A stretch of DNA of 64,000 nt from Parascedosporium putredinis (taxonomy: Eukaryota; Ascomycota; Sordariomycetes; Microascales; Microascaceae), in the NCBI GenBank assembly GCA_949357655.1, contig CASHTG010000001.1:3906001-3970000 (forward strand), given 5' to 3'. The notes under the pieces are model-generated. The model was not told where the DNA came from. It did no database searches and saw only the letters and a list, made by a program, of their open reading frames with translations. Position numbers and translations under genes: made by a program. Below, piece by piece: positions 35,913 through 46,967 of this stretch (positions are counted from its first letter, which is position 1; every line of letters starts with the position of its first letter).

Positions 35913-38760
35913 TAATGTGTACTATCTATATCTCTAATACTATACAAGTAATAGGCGGAGGGAGCTTGATAGCCTATCGCCATCTCGCTACTCCCCATTT
36001 AAAATTCTATCAGCGGACAACTCTACAAGCGCATGGCTGTTTGGCATCCTTTTAGCGCATCACGACATGACCAAGGCGTTTGCTTCACTCTTTGTCCTAG
36101 CCAAAACGTTGCCATACCTGCCGATATAATGCCTTGCCACACTACGAGGCTGCCGAGCCCTGCACATTTAAATCGACTTTACGAGAGTGCCTGCTTTCCA
36201 TATCAAACCACTGACGTACAGCGACCAGGATCCTGTACTTTTGGGGAGTTCGGGTTGAAAAAGGCGACTGCTGGCGCCATCCCATCCCCTGTCCAGTGGC
36301 TATATGCCGTACAAATGCAGCAGCAATATTGAACATTTAGGCGGCCAACTCTTGTTGATGGGTTCATAATATCCTAACGGATCACGCTGCCGGGGTCTCA
36401 TTCATTATTTCCTCTCCCCTACCACCCCCGAATATTATCATCTACCTTGTTTGTTCTATTTTTCCTTCTTTTTGGGTGCCTAACCCTGACGAGGGCGCCT
36501 GCCTGCCCTTTCTCACTCCACGTCACCTACATGTAGTGATTATTATGCATATCTTCCAGACCAAGGCGTTGTTCATTCATGGGCGCATCAGGTTTTCGAG
36601 GCGTCCGAAAAAGACACTATAGTCCGACCACTGGTTATTTTGGGGGTTTTTTTTCTTTCTTTGTTTTTGTTAGGTGACAAGTAGAATCGATTGCTTATCC
36701 ATGCACCCATCCATATCTATACCTACAACCGCTAAATATTGATCCTTTGAACCCCAAACTAAAAGTTGAAGCTGGCGTTTGTCTACCTGTCACACGAGAA
36801 GGTTGTACGCAAACAACTCTCTCATTCTCTCTCATGGTATTACTCAGGTCGGAGGTAGGGATGCTCTGCTTCTTGCCTGTCTACCGCGCCCCTTCAAATT
36901 AGGATCTATTGTATTATAAAAAGACTCTATTCGGCCAACCGGCGATTAAGATTGGTTGTGTCAGTCGTGCAACCTTTATTATTAGTCACAGGCGACAGAG
37001 CTGACCGGATGCACCTAAGCAAAGCACCAACACACATTTGATGTAGATAGAGTGAGGGGAGTGTGGGGGTAAGCCGTGCCTCGGTATATCCGTGACATTG
37101 AACCAGGCATCGATTGGAGCAGCTCTAGGTTGGCAAGGTTGCTGATGAGGCCTGAAAACAGTGGAGGCCGTGACCTTATTCCCACAAAAAGGGGGCGTTT
37201 CCCCCTCCCCTGCTTCAGAGCTCAGAAAGGGAGACAGCAAGAGAGAGCAAGACGCCCCCACGTGGCGTTGCTGGCACTCAGACTTGTCCCTGGGGGTGGG
37301 GGACTCGTCCATTTGATTAAGGCGAGGGAGGGGGCTCAGCACTGGTTTTTGTCTCAAGATAGCGATTGAGGGAGAGAAGAGGGGCAAGCAGAAAGGGCAG
37401 ACACGCAAATAGGGGTTGTTTGCGTTTTTTTTTTGAAAGAATTGAAAGAATTGAACCTAGCAGTCTTCCCTGCAGATACTCGTGGTGCCTTTTCCAGGAG
37501 ATGCGTGTAGCAACGCGTTCTGGGGGTTAAGCCCAGCTGGCAGTTGGGACGGTCTGCGTGGGCCTTCAATCGCGGGTTTACTAGCGTGGCGCGTCCTGAA
37601 AAGGCGGGAAAAGGATAAAGGTTGAGGCTGGGGGTTTCCAAAGCGCTCGGAGCCTGTCGCGCTCTCTAGCTTTATTATTGATCTCAGGGTCAGGTAGTGT
37701 CAGTGGCGGACTCCGACCTTGGGCATACCGAGGAATTGATCTAATACGAATTGCTAGGCCATATCCCTTGCAGCAAGCCATCGGAGCTCACCATGCTCGA
37801 GGACAACCCATTCTTTCAACCACTTCATCAATCCAGCTATTTTCGACTGCCTGCTTTGGGGGAGATTGGGGGCCCGGAAGAGGTGCCTGGCGTATGCCGG
37901 TACGTGGATGCACCTTTTGGTGTAAGTGTAAGTGCGGTGTGCTGATCCATCCATGGATGGATCTCTTGGCTTGGTTCGATCATGGATGGGTCCAATGGGT
38001 CATTGGACCCGTCCCTTCCATTGATTGATCCAATGGATTGATCCATCGATGCCATAGACGGATCCATGACAATGGGCTCTCGAAAGGCATGCAATATTCC
38101 AGGGTGCCCACGGGGGTCAATTGACCAAAATTGGACATGGGCATAGTACTTGTAAAGCTTGCACTGCCAACAGACGCCTAGAGTTGAGGCTCGGACTCTT
38201 GCTCTTCCCACTGACCACTGCCAGAGTTCAATTCCTTGTTTCCGTGACCTAGCCAGCTCGACGGCGAGTTTTACAGGGGGTTGGGAGGGACCAAGACACG
38301 GCTGACCTTGGTCTCAATTCCTGTGGTGGGACAGAGAGCCATGACGTCAACGGGTACCGTCGACGGTTTACGAGGGTCACCGGAGACTGTGGGGAAATTC
38401 CCAAGCTTTGTGACTGATGTCACCGGGTTCTTTTTTCAACCCTCGATCCGGAAGCTGGGTGATACATTGGTGGTTGTTGGGCAATAATGTTCCCTGCCTT
38501 CAGGGATTCATGGATTCTTGCAACCGAGGAGAGTAGCAGCATACAAGTGTGTGGTCTTGTGTGTGGGCAAACATCCAAAGGCTGCTCCCACGCAAAGCGA
38601 TGGATATGTCGACAATGTGGACCAGCATTCAATTACTAGTGTATCATTTTCTCTTGATGCTCGTACCGAGGTAGTCTACTTGTCTACCTCCGAAATGAGA
38701 AAAAAACAAAAAGGACAGAGAATCAAATCTATTTACAGTTCCCCTCGTCTCGAAAATGCT
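35913..38760. other. Intergenic region with palindrome cluster
   Basis: A 2.8 kb region without a supported gene. It contains T-rich sequence near 36645, and a concentrated set of palindromes and hairpins at 37944-38075 annotated separately. The right end is the 3' flank of the IVD gene. Confidence 0.5.
37944..38075. repeat. Cluster of perfect palindromes/hairpins built on GATCCAT
   Basis: A perfect 20-bp palindrome lies at 37944-37963. A hairpin with 10-bp perfect arms and a 3-nt loop lies at 37988-38010. Another with 6-bp arms and a 7-nt loop lies at 38018-38036. Further TGGATCAAT-like copies follow up to about 38075. All were read directly. There is no coding potential around them. Confidence 0.85.
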
Positions 38761-40127
38761 TTATGTAGAGAAATGCGCATACTCCTTGTTGAACGCCCTT
38801 CCGATGACCATCCGCCTTATCTCTGATGTTCCTGCTCCAATCTCGTAGAGCTTCGCACTAAAGGGAAACAGTTAGTTTGGGGTCTCCTGTAAAAGAAAAA
38901 AAGGAAAGGGGGAAGGTGGTTAGCTGTTGCTACGTACTCTCGTAGGATCCTCGAGGCCGGCATCTCCTCTGTGTATCCCATTCCGCCCAACACCTGAATG
39001 CAGTCCAGAGCACACTCGGTCGCCCTTTCCGCGGCGTATAATATGGCGCCGGCGCAGTCCTGCGTCTTGATCAAGCCCTCTTCGTCAACCACCCTGGCCG
39101 TCGTGTATGTGTAGGCCTTCGATGCTTGGTATTTGGTGTACATGTCCGCCAACTTGCCCTGAAGGAACTGATTGTGTGCGATGGGCGTGCCAAACTGCTT
39201 GCGCTGGTGGGAAAAGGGCAGAGCGACGTCCAAGCTCGCCTGCATGAGGCCGAGAGGCCCCGCGCTGAGGACCAACCGCTCCAGGTCGAGGCCTTCCATG
39301 AGCACGCGGACACCCCCGTTGACCTTGCCGAGCACGTTCTCCTTGGGCACGAAGACGTTGTCAAAGTTGAGCTCGCCCGTGTTGCTGCCCCGCATGCCCA
39401 TCTTGTCGAGCTTCCGCGCGCAGCTGAAGCCCTTGTAGTCCGTCTGCACGATGAACGCCGTGATGCCCTTGGAGCCCTTGTCCGGTTCCGTCTTTGCGTA
39501 CACGACAATAACGTTGGCGTCCGGCCCGTTGGTGATCCACATCTTGGGGCCGTTGATGACGTATCCGCCCTCCACCTCCTTCGCCGTCGTCCGCATGCTC
39601 ACAACGTCGCTGCCCGCGCCCGACTCCGACATGGCGAGCGCGCCGACGCTCGTGCCGGCAATCAGGTCCGGGAGGTACTTGGCCTTTGCTCGGGCGAGCC
39701 GTTGAGCTGCAGCTGGTTCACGCAGAGCTGCGAGTGCGCCGCGTAGCTGAGCGCGATGGAGCCCGACGCGCGGGACAGCTCCTCCATGACGATACAGTGC
39801 GCCTGGTACCCCAGCGCCAGGCCGCCCACGTCCTCGTCGGCCGTGATGCCCAGGAGGCCGGCGTCGCCCAGCTTCTTCCACATCTCGGGGGAAGGCGTTT
39901 GTCTTGTCCGTGTGTGCTGCTACTTCCTCCGTGATCTCGCGCCTCGTAAAGTCTTGGACTCGGTCGCGAAGCTCGGAGAGGTCCTCGGACGTCGGCGCTT
40001 CAAAGTTTTTGGGGTGCTTGGAGGAGTGGAGGCGAATCTGGGCGGCGGGGACAAGGGAGGGCCGGATCGCGGACGGCAGGAGCGCCGACCGCCGTGCGAG
40101 CGATCGAAAAGCTGCCGAGGACGCCAT
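38761..40127 (-). CDS. Isovaleryl-CoA dehydrogenase, mitochondrial
   Basis: An FAD-dependent acyl-CoA dehydrogenase that oxidises isovaleryl-CoA to 3-methylcrotonyl-CoA in leucine catabolism, passing electrons to ETF in the mitochondrial matrix. Motifs: a presequence MASSAAFRSLARRSALLPSA, the flavin and substrate segment AMSESGAGSDVVSM, FIV..GFSCARKLDKMGMRGS, and C-terminal QVLGGMGYTEEMPASRILRE continuing across an 80-bp intron (38858-38937) to DAKLYEIGAGTSEIRRMVIG. The catalytic Glu of this subfamily lies in the LMEGLDLER segment. The start at 40127 precedes the presequence. Frame errors lie in the G run near 39887-39891 and near 39690; between them the frame reads EMWKKLGDAGLLGITADEDV as expected. 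The repaired length is about 429 residues, normal. Divergent from the carboxylase gene for the next step. Confidence 0.93.
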
Positions 40128-40654
40128 TGAAGGGTGGGTTTGAGGGAAAATGACAACTTTTTTCTTGTTCAAGAGTAGCACCGTAGAAAATATCAAGAAG
40201 AATTGGCCACGATTTTGGCCACGAGAAAGGGAGGGGGGGCGTTAAAAGGGTTGAATGGCAAGAATCAATTAGTCTGAAGTTCCAAATGCTTTGTTCGGAG
40301 GGGCGGAGTGTGCCTTTGGACAGACAGGGGAGCTCCCGAGGTTCATGGTGCTGTCTTCGGCCTAGGCTCTGGTCGGCTTTCTGCGGCTTCCTGCGGCCCC
40401 GCGGCCAATGCCGGGAAATAGCAGTGATCGTCACCACCAAAAAGGCGAGGAGCTATTACCTTTACCCCAGAATTGATCTAATGATCAAGGCCTCGTCAAT
40501 CCACCCCCATGTTCATCAACCCCGAATTTTCCACCTAACCCCTCTTCCTTGCCTTCCTTTTTATCGCCCTTTTTCTTCTTTCCCTTTCCTCAATTTAATT
40601 AGACACGGCGCTTTTGACAAAAGCACTCCCCGTCGTTCAAGTCAATCTTCCCCA
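40128..40654. promoter_or_regulatory. Shared divergent promoter of IVD and MCCB
   Basis: 527 bp separate the two start codons of consecutive leucine-catabolism genes. A CCAAT box lies at 40404-40408 inside a GC-rich segment with a CCGCGG palindrome just upstream. T/C-rich tracts at 40540-40600 precede the MCCB start. No specific regulator site can be assigned by eye. Confidence 0.6.
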
Positions 40655-41210
40655 ATGCCTCTGTCACGATCGCCTAGGGAGCTTCTGCTCCTTCGGCGGC
40701 AGTTGACGAACCTCGGCCGCCCCACCCACTTTTCCCGAGCCATCGCTACCTTTACTCCAGCCAGCCAAGCGAGCGCGATATCGTTAATACAGAGCTCCAT
40801 CGACACCTCGTCGGAAGAGTTCAAGGAAAATGAGAAGCAAATGGCAGAGGTCGTGACCCGCATGCGGGAACTCACCAAGAAAGCCCAGCTCGGCGGCTCG
40901 GCAAAAGCGAGAGAGAAGCATTTGGCGCGGAAGAAGATGCTACCTCGCGACCGCGTTGCTGCCCTCATAGATCCCGGCACGACCTTTATGGAGCTCTCGC
41001 CGCTTGCCGGCCATGAGCTCTACCCCGAAGCCGAAGTCCCCGCTGGCGGCATCGTTACCGGGGTCGGTGTCGTTGAAGGTGTGCACTGCGTCATCGTGGC
41101 GAACGATAGTACGGTAAAGGGCGGAACCTATTATCCCATCACCGTCAAGAAGCACCTGAGAGCACAGGCAGTCGCCCAAGAAAATAAGCTTCCGTGAGTG
41201 TGTCCTCTTC

Positions 41211-41275
<65 letters not shown>

Positions 41276-42496
41276 CGGTGCGCACCGGGCGCTTGCCTGC
41301 CTCCCGAGGACTGAAACGCTAATACTGCCCCCCTTTCATTGCAGATGCATCTACATGGTCGATAGCGGCGGCGCCAACCTTCCTCACCAAGCAGATGTCT
41401 TCCCGGACAAGGAGCACTTCGGACGCATCTTTTATAACCAGGCGAGGATGAGCTCCCAGGGAATCCTCAAATCTCAGTCGTCATGGGTCCCTGCACAGCG
41501 GGCGGTGCTTACGTGCCGGCCATGAGCGACGAAAGCATCATTGTCCAAAATCAGGGCCACATTTTCCTCGCCGGCCCCCGCTTGTCAAGGCTGCTACCGG
41601 AGAGGTTGTTAGCCCCGAGGACCTCGGCGGTGGCCTCATGCATTCCTCCGTTTCGGGTGTCACCGATTACCTAGCAGTCGATGATGCCCATGCCATCACA
41701 CTGGCGCGCCGTTGCGTGAGCAACCTCAACTGGCCCAAAAGAGCCCGACTTCCACCCAATCTTTTGAAGAGCCCCTATACCCCAGCTCCGAACTTTTAGG
41801 GATTGCCACGACTAATCTCCGCAAGCCCCTCCCAATCCGTGAGGTGATTGCCCGCATCGTGGACGGCTCCAAGTTTTCCGAGTTTAAGCGCGATTTCGGA
41901 ACGACCCTCGTGACTGGCTTCGCCCAAATCTACGGCCAGCAGGTCGGAATCGTTGCCAATGACGGCATCCTCTTCGCCACGTCTGCCATGAAGGGCGCCC
42001 ATTTCATCGAGCTCTGCGCTCAGCGAGGCGTTCCCCTCATCTTCCTTCAGAATATCTCGGGCTTCATGGTAGGAGCCCAAGCCGAGCGCGAGGGCATCGC
42101 GAAGCACGGCGCCAAGCTCGTCACTGCCGTCGCGTGCGCGGATGTGCCCAAGTTTACCGTGGTCGTGGGTGGCTCCTACGGCGCGGGCAACTACGGCATG
42201 TGCGGCAGGGCGTATAGCCCAAGGTTCCTCTGGATGTGGCCCAACGCCAAGATTGGTGTCATGGGAGGCGAGCAGCTGTCCAGCGTGATGGAGACGGTTG
42301 GAAAGGCGGATCCCCAGCTGAGGGATAGGATAGACCAGGAGAGCGACTCGGTGTATTCCACCGCCAGGCTGTGGGATGACGGCATCATCCCCCTGAGCAC
42401 ACCCGGCAGTATCTCGGCCTGGGCCTGATGGCTTCGATGGGAGGGAAGAACGAGGTCAAGGCTGGCGAGACTAAATTTGGCGTCTTTAGGATGTAA
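40655..42496 (+). CDS. 3-Methylcrotonyl-CoA carboxylase beta (non-biotin) subunit, mitochondrial
   Basis: The carboxyltransferase subunit of the biotin enzyme that converts 3-methylcrotonyl-CoA to 3-methylglutaconyl-CoA, the step after IVD. Motifs: MRELTKKAQLGGSAKAREKH, GGGTYYPITVKKHLRAQ-type (here KGGTYYPITVKKH), VDSGGANLPHQADVFPD, VVMGPCTAGGAYVPAMSDES, GGSYGAGNYGMCGRAYSPRF and the C-terminal GLGLMASMGG. The start at 40655 gives a basic presequence (MPLSRSPRELLLLRRQ). An intron at 41194-41344 (GTGAGT..CAG) contains a GA microsatellite. Single-base losses are inferred near 41465, 41577, 41733-41735 and 42390; each restores family sequence. The repaired length is 564 residues, typical. The biotinylated alpha subunit is not in this window. 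Confidence 0.93.
41213..41270. repeat. (GA)n microsatellite inside the MCCB intron
   Basis: About 28 uninterrupted GA units, read directly. It lies between the donor at 41194 and the acceptor at 41344, so length change would not affect the protein. Confidence 0.95.
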
Positions 42497-42742
42497 CGGG
42501 ATGGAGCGAAGTCATTTTATTCATGTCTGGCAGAGGTAGGAGTTATGGTAATACATGTATGTATTTCTTTTAAAGAGCTAGAGCACGATCCGATAGCATA
42601 TTCCAACAAGAGTAAATTTTGGAAATCAGGGAACCCCTCCCATCCTTTTTGATTTCTTTTGTTTTACTTGCCATCGTGTCTCCCATTATATGCTTGGATC
42701 GCCCCAGAATCGGGGAGAGCGAGGAAGATCGGCAACACTTAC

Positions 42743-43550
42743 TTACCAGTGCTTCTCGGAAATATCGACAGTATTGACATCAACCCCATCCTTGAACCAT
42801 CTCTCCTCCTCGAGGATCTTCACGTCGTTTCCAGACATCTGCCTCTTTCTCATCAGTCCATTTTCAGCAAACGTCCAGTCCTCGAGCCCGTACGTTCGCC
42901 ACCACTGGCCACCTTCATCAACCCACTCATACCAGAACTGAACGGCGATCTACCCGTCGAGAAAGAGCGCAGAAACCAAGGTTAGTGTTGTGATCTTTAG
43001 CCATAAAGTCCCTTCGAGACAGAGAAAGGAAAAAGAGGACTCCAGCAAGTCGGCTGAGATACAGAACGTGTCACATCGCCAAAAAGGAAGCACGGGGGTT
43101 GAGCGAATGTGATTCTTGCCTTATTATCCGTGAAGCTGAACAGTTCCTTCCGAAGCCTGTAGTTCTGCTCCTTTTCCCACTTCTTTGTCAGAAACGCCGC
43201 TATCTCGTCTCTACCCTGAAGGAACTGATCACGGTTTCTCCAGATCGAGTCCGTTGTGTAGGCAAGTTTGACCGAGTCCGGCTTCCTGGCCAAAGGCGAC
43301 ACGGGATGGCAGTCCCAAGTTAGCGCACCGCTCTAGTTTTGAAAAAAGGTGACGACGATCGTCGTGTGACCAGCGCACTGCCCACGACGCTGATCAACGC
43401 ACAATCACATTAATCGAGGTAGGACACAAGGGGTGACGGAGGGACCGCCTTACATGGTGTTCCAAGCATCTTGGGCCGCCTTCACTTTGACGCGGGCCGA
43501 TTCCTCGGTGAAAGGCGGAAAAGGCGGTCGGGGACTTCGTTAGTCGACAT
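42743..43550 (-). CDS. SnoaL/NTF2-like protein of the DUF1348 family
   Basis: A small cone-fold protein; members are about 150-160 residues and mostly of unknown activity. Diagnostic sequence: AAQDAWNTM, LAYTTDSIWRNRDQFLQGRD, FLTKKWEKEQNYRLRKELFS, then IAVQFWYEWVDEGGQWWRTY and the end DGVDVNTVDISEKHW. Exons on the minus strand are 43550-43454, 43285-43120 and 42949-42743. Intron 1 (43286-43453) is GT..AG. Intron 2 (42950-43119) is GC..AG (AAG|GCAAGA) and is required to join FTDNK to IAVQF. One missing C in the first exon (G run near 43530 on the plus strand) restores MSTNEVPRPPFPPFTEESAR. The product has 156 residues. It lies tail-to-tail with MCCB, 246 bp away; a role in leucine breakdown is not implied by the fold. 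Confidence 0.9.
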
Positions 43551-44902
43551 GGTTCACGATGCTCTCTCTCTCTATCTCTCCAAGTCGATGAATGCTAGCA
43601 GTAGATGATAGTCACAGTGATAGAACACAGCTATGCGAGTTGCTTGTCCACTCCTCCCACATCACCCATTTTGATGATACTCCTGCCCACCCGGGGACTT
43701 GTTGGAGGGGAATCCTATGCTGACAAATTTGGGGTCCCAGGAGCGTCAGCAACATTCTGATTTATCCGCAGCCCGAAGCAGTTGTGGTTTTCTTTCTTGT
43801 GTCCCATCCGTATCATTGAGTGGTCTGACACTCGTTGAAGCTTATTATTGGGTCGGCCTCGTCGCCACTCGTTTGCAATCGAGGGAAGAGGAGGCACGGA
43901 CCCGAGTCTGCTTCGGCGGAACCGATTCCAAATCCGCCGCCCGGCCGATATTGTGAAGGATGGCCTGCGAAAAGGGAGAGAAAAAGACAGAACTCGGAAG
44001 CTCGGAATACTCTCTAAATAATGGTACCACTTTCCTAGACGGGGATGTCGTCCCCCTCAGGTACCGATATTGTGAGCCATCGGAGCCCCGCGTTCCATGC
44101 ACATGGCGTCAGAACCTAGTGGCGATGACGACCCGCCGAACATCGGTAGTAGAGCAAAAACTAACATCGAAGCCACTGAGTAATTGGAGCTTCCACTGAC
44201 TAATCCCCAACAATTATAGCTCCTCTCCTCTCTGTCTTTGGGTGAGGAAATTCACGCTGCGTCCGCCTAGCTATGAACGCGCAAGGAACGTGGTCCGCTT
44301 CAGTAGTAAACTAGCTGGTCAAACTCTCTGCCTGATGTGAATGGAGTAACAGGGCACTGACAACGCGGCCGGGGCGGCTCCACCGGCGAGAGTCCGGCAT
44401 CGGCCGAAGTGGAAACGCAATGCCCCTCTTTCAAAAGGAACAACACCCTGAAGGCCTTTGCTCCATGCTGTGGGCATGTTGCGTTGCGACTTATCCACGA
44501 TCGAAGCTTCCCTCCGCTTCCGTTGGCTGTGGCGTACCTCCCCCTTCCAACGGGGAGGCAACGGGGAGGGGAAAGAATTCTTTTTCTGCCTCTCAGCTCC
44601 GCTCAAGAGGCCACTATCCTGCTTAGCTCCTTCCCGGCGATCCTTGGGGTGGTTGGCGCCATTGGCTACAGAGATAAGAAGGAATGGATCCATCCGCCAT
44701 GCCCTATGGAAGCCGCGCCGTTCTCCGATTTGCGTAGCCCTCCAGTGTGTTTTCTGTGCCTCCGTCCGACTACAAGTAGCTGCATCCACCCCCATCACCA
44801 AGACTTCTGAAGCGTGCCATTTCTCGCGTCCAAGCCCACCCTGACACCAACGACACCGCCCAAAACTACTACTACCCCGTGTTTTAAGCAAAATCAGCCA
44901 AC
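43551..44902. other. Intergenic region between DUF1348 gene and peroxiredoxin
   Basis: 1.35 kb with divergent promoters. Several open frames of 100-190 codons occur on both strands (44319-44891), all overlapping each other without family features. No RNA gene is seen. Confidence 0.5.
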
Positions 44903-45628
44903 ATGCCTGAACTCAAGTCTGGAGATGCTTTCCCCGAGGGCGTCAAGTTCGCTTACATCCCCTACACCCCGAGATTGAGGATGTAAAGGTCTGCGGCCTT
45001 CCCCAAAACTACGATGCCTCCCAGGGTGAGCTCTCCACTTTTTCTTTTTGTTTCTTTTACGTCCTTTGGGGGATCCCACGGCTCGCTGGCCCGCCCCACG
45101 GGTGTGCTGCGGCGGATTCTCCATTCTTCATTGGTGCGGTATTGCTAACTACCTTGTCACATTTACAGAGCTTGCCAACAAGAAGGCCGTGATTGTTGCC
45201 GTTCCTGGCGCCTTCACCCCCACTTGCTCCAGCGCGCATCTGCCTTCTTACATCAACAACCTCGAAAAGCTCAAGGCCAAGGGTGTTGACCAAGTTATCT
45301 TCCTCGCCCATAACGATGCCTTCGTCATGTCTGGTTGGGGCAAGGTAAACGGCATCAAGGATGATTCCATCGTAAGCACTCCCCCTTCCCTACTTCGCGC
45401 GCCCTGGCCGTAATATGTGGAGCCTGCGTTATTAACTGGAGATAAACGTGAAAAGCTCTTCGTCAGCGACCCTCAGGTTGCCTTCTCTTCTCAGATTGGC
45501 TGGGCCGGTCCTGAGAGGGCCAACCGATATGCCATCGTAGTTGATCATGGCAAGGTCGTCTACGCTGCAAAGGAGGAAGCCCCGGAATTGCCCTGACTGG
45601 AGCTGAGGCTGTCCTCGCCCAGCTCTAG
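44903..45628 (+). CDS. Peroxiredoxin of the Prx5 / Ahp1-Pmp20 type
   Basis: A thiol peroxidase that reduces hydrogen and alkyl peroxides. The peroxidatic Cys is in VPGAFTPTCSSAHLPSYI. Other family features are the N-terminal MPELKSGDAFPEGVKFAYIP, VIFLAHNDAFVMSGWGK and the C-terminal TGAEAVLAQL. Exons 44903-45025, 45169-45371 and 45456-45628 are separated by GT..AG introns of 143 and 84 bp in correct phase. A missing C in CCCC 44967-44970 and a missing base near 45585 explain two frame breaks. The repaired length is 166 residues, normal. The protein ends AQL, which may weakly resemble a type-1 peroxisomal signal; location in cytosol or peroxisome is undecided. Confidence 0.92.
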
Positions 45629-46142
45629 GTAGTTGGGCAGTTTAGACAAAAGGGTCACGCAAAACGCGGCTGGCTGCGACGCATTAACTGGATGAAAGTG
45701 TAATGAACGCAAGAGACCCAGACATGATGATGGGCGGCTTAATACGTTAGACTCGGTCCTCACCGAGAACTAGAGAGAAACATGAATAGACAGAGATTCC
45801 CCTCACTGTTCATTTGTCCAGGATATCACAACGGTAAATTCATCTTCTAGGCGTAAATAGGGCGAAGCGGGGGAGGGGCAGAGTACGAGATTTCTTTTTT
45901 AAAACCTTGGGGTCAAGGCAAAGGAATAGCATTGTGTTCATCTATCAATGCGCTCCGAACCGCCCTCGGGTGTGTCCATGCAATACCGTATCAACAACCC
46001 TGTAGATTGTGTGTTTCTTTTCGAGAGACCCTGCCTTAATGAAAAGAGACAACTGTAACTCCTCGATAAACGTGCCATACCCTGCTATACTCCTGAGCCC
46101 TTAACCCACGCGAAAAGTCCTTCCCCTAAAACTTTTGACATT
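45629..46142. other. Convergent 3' flanks of peroxiredoxin and eL24
   Basis: 514 bp between convergent stops with no open frame of interest; probably both 3' UTRs. Confidence 0.5.
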
Positions 46143-46967
46143 TTAGAAGCGCTTGGCAGCGGCGGGCTTCGCGTGCGCACCCTTGGCACCCTGCTTGCTC
46201 TGGATGCGGCCAGTCTGGCCCTTGGCGGTGGTGGCGGCGAGCTTAGCCTTCTCGGCCTTCTTCGCGGAGGCGGCGGCCTGCTTCTTCTCCTTGGACTCGG
46301 CGATGGCCTCGGCGCGGGCGGCGGCACGGGCCTCGGGGCGCATGGTTCGCCTCTCCTTGATCACATCGAGGGAAGCACCGACAACGGCGCGCTGGGACTT
46401 GACGGCTCGGCGGGTTCGCTTCTTGGCAACCTCCTGCAGAGGGTGTTAGTAGTTGCTTCACAAATTGCCACCAGATAGCCAGCCCCTAGTCCAACAATTT
46501 GCTGCCATGACACAAGCAAAGCCTTGACCTAGCGAAATGTCTGCCGACGGTGGAGTGTGGTAAATCGTACCTCAGAAATGCCCTTCCTGTGTTGGCGGCG
46601 GTAGAGAACGGTCCATGAGATGCGGCGGGGTTCTTTCGTTGGAGGAAGAGGGATTCGGATTTGCCGTTCTGGAATCGGAAGACCTTGCTGTCGCCACGGA
46701 CGTAGAGCTTACCCTATCCACCAAAATATCGAGTTAGTTATCCATAACAAGTCCATCACAAACAAGCGAGGCAAGATCCGCGAACGAGGGTTGCCCTTCC
46801 GCCTCGAGTTTGGCCTGCGCTTCCCACGCCCGCGCCCACACCCTCGCGAGGATGGGAAAGCCGCCCAAGCGCGGCCCAGATGGGATGAAATTCGGGGAAA
46901 TATCGTCGTTTCGTACCTTGCCAGGGTAGATCCTCTGTCCGGAAAACGTGTCGTCGTAGGTCCTCAT
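46143..46967 (-). CDS. RPL24: 60S ribosomal protein eL24 (L24e)
   Basis: A cytosolic large-subunit ribosomal protein. Exon 1 (46967-46917) encodes MRTYDDTFSGQRIYPGK. Exon 2 (46713-46571) encodes GKLYVRGDSKVFRFQNGKSE and RISWTVLYRRQHRKGISE. Exon 3 (46433-46143) encodes EVAKKRTRRAVKSQRAVVGA and a long Ala/Lys tail ending AAAKRF. Introns of 203 and 137 bp have GT..AG ends. One missing C (plus-strand GGGG 46627-46630) restores QRKNPRRISW. The repaired length is 161 residues, in the family range. Multiple introns in the 5' half are typical for fungal ribosomal protein genes. Confidence 0.95.

Noticed and set aside
44319..44891. 190-codon open frame on the minus strand and overlapping plus-strand frames
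   Set aside because: They occupy the peroxiredoxin promoter and none has a family signature.
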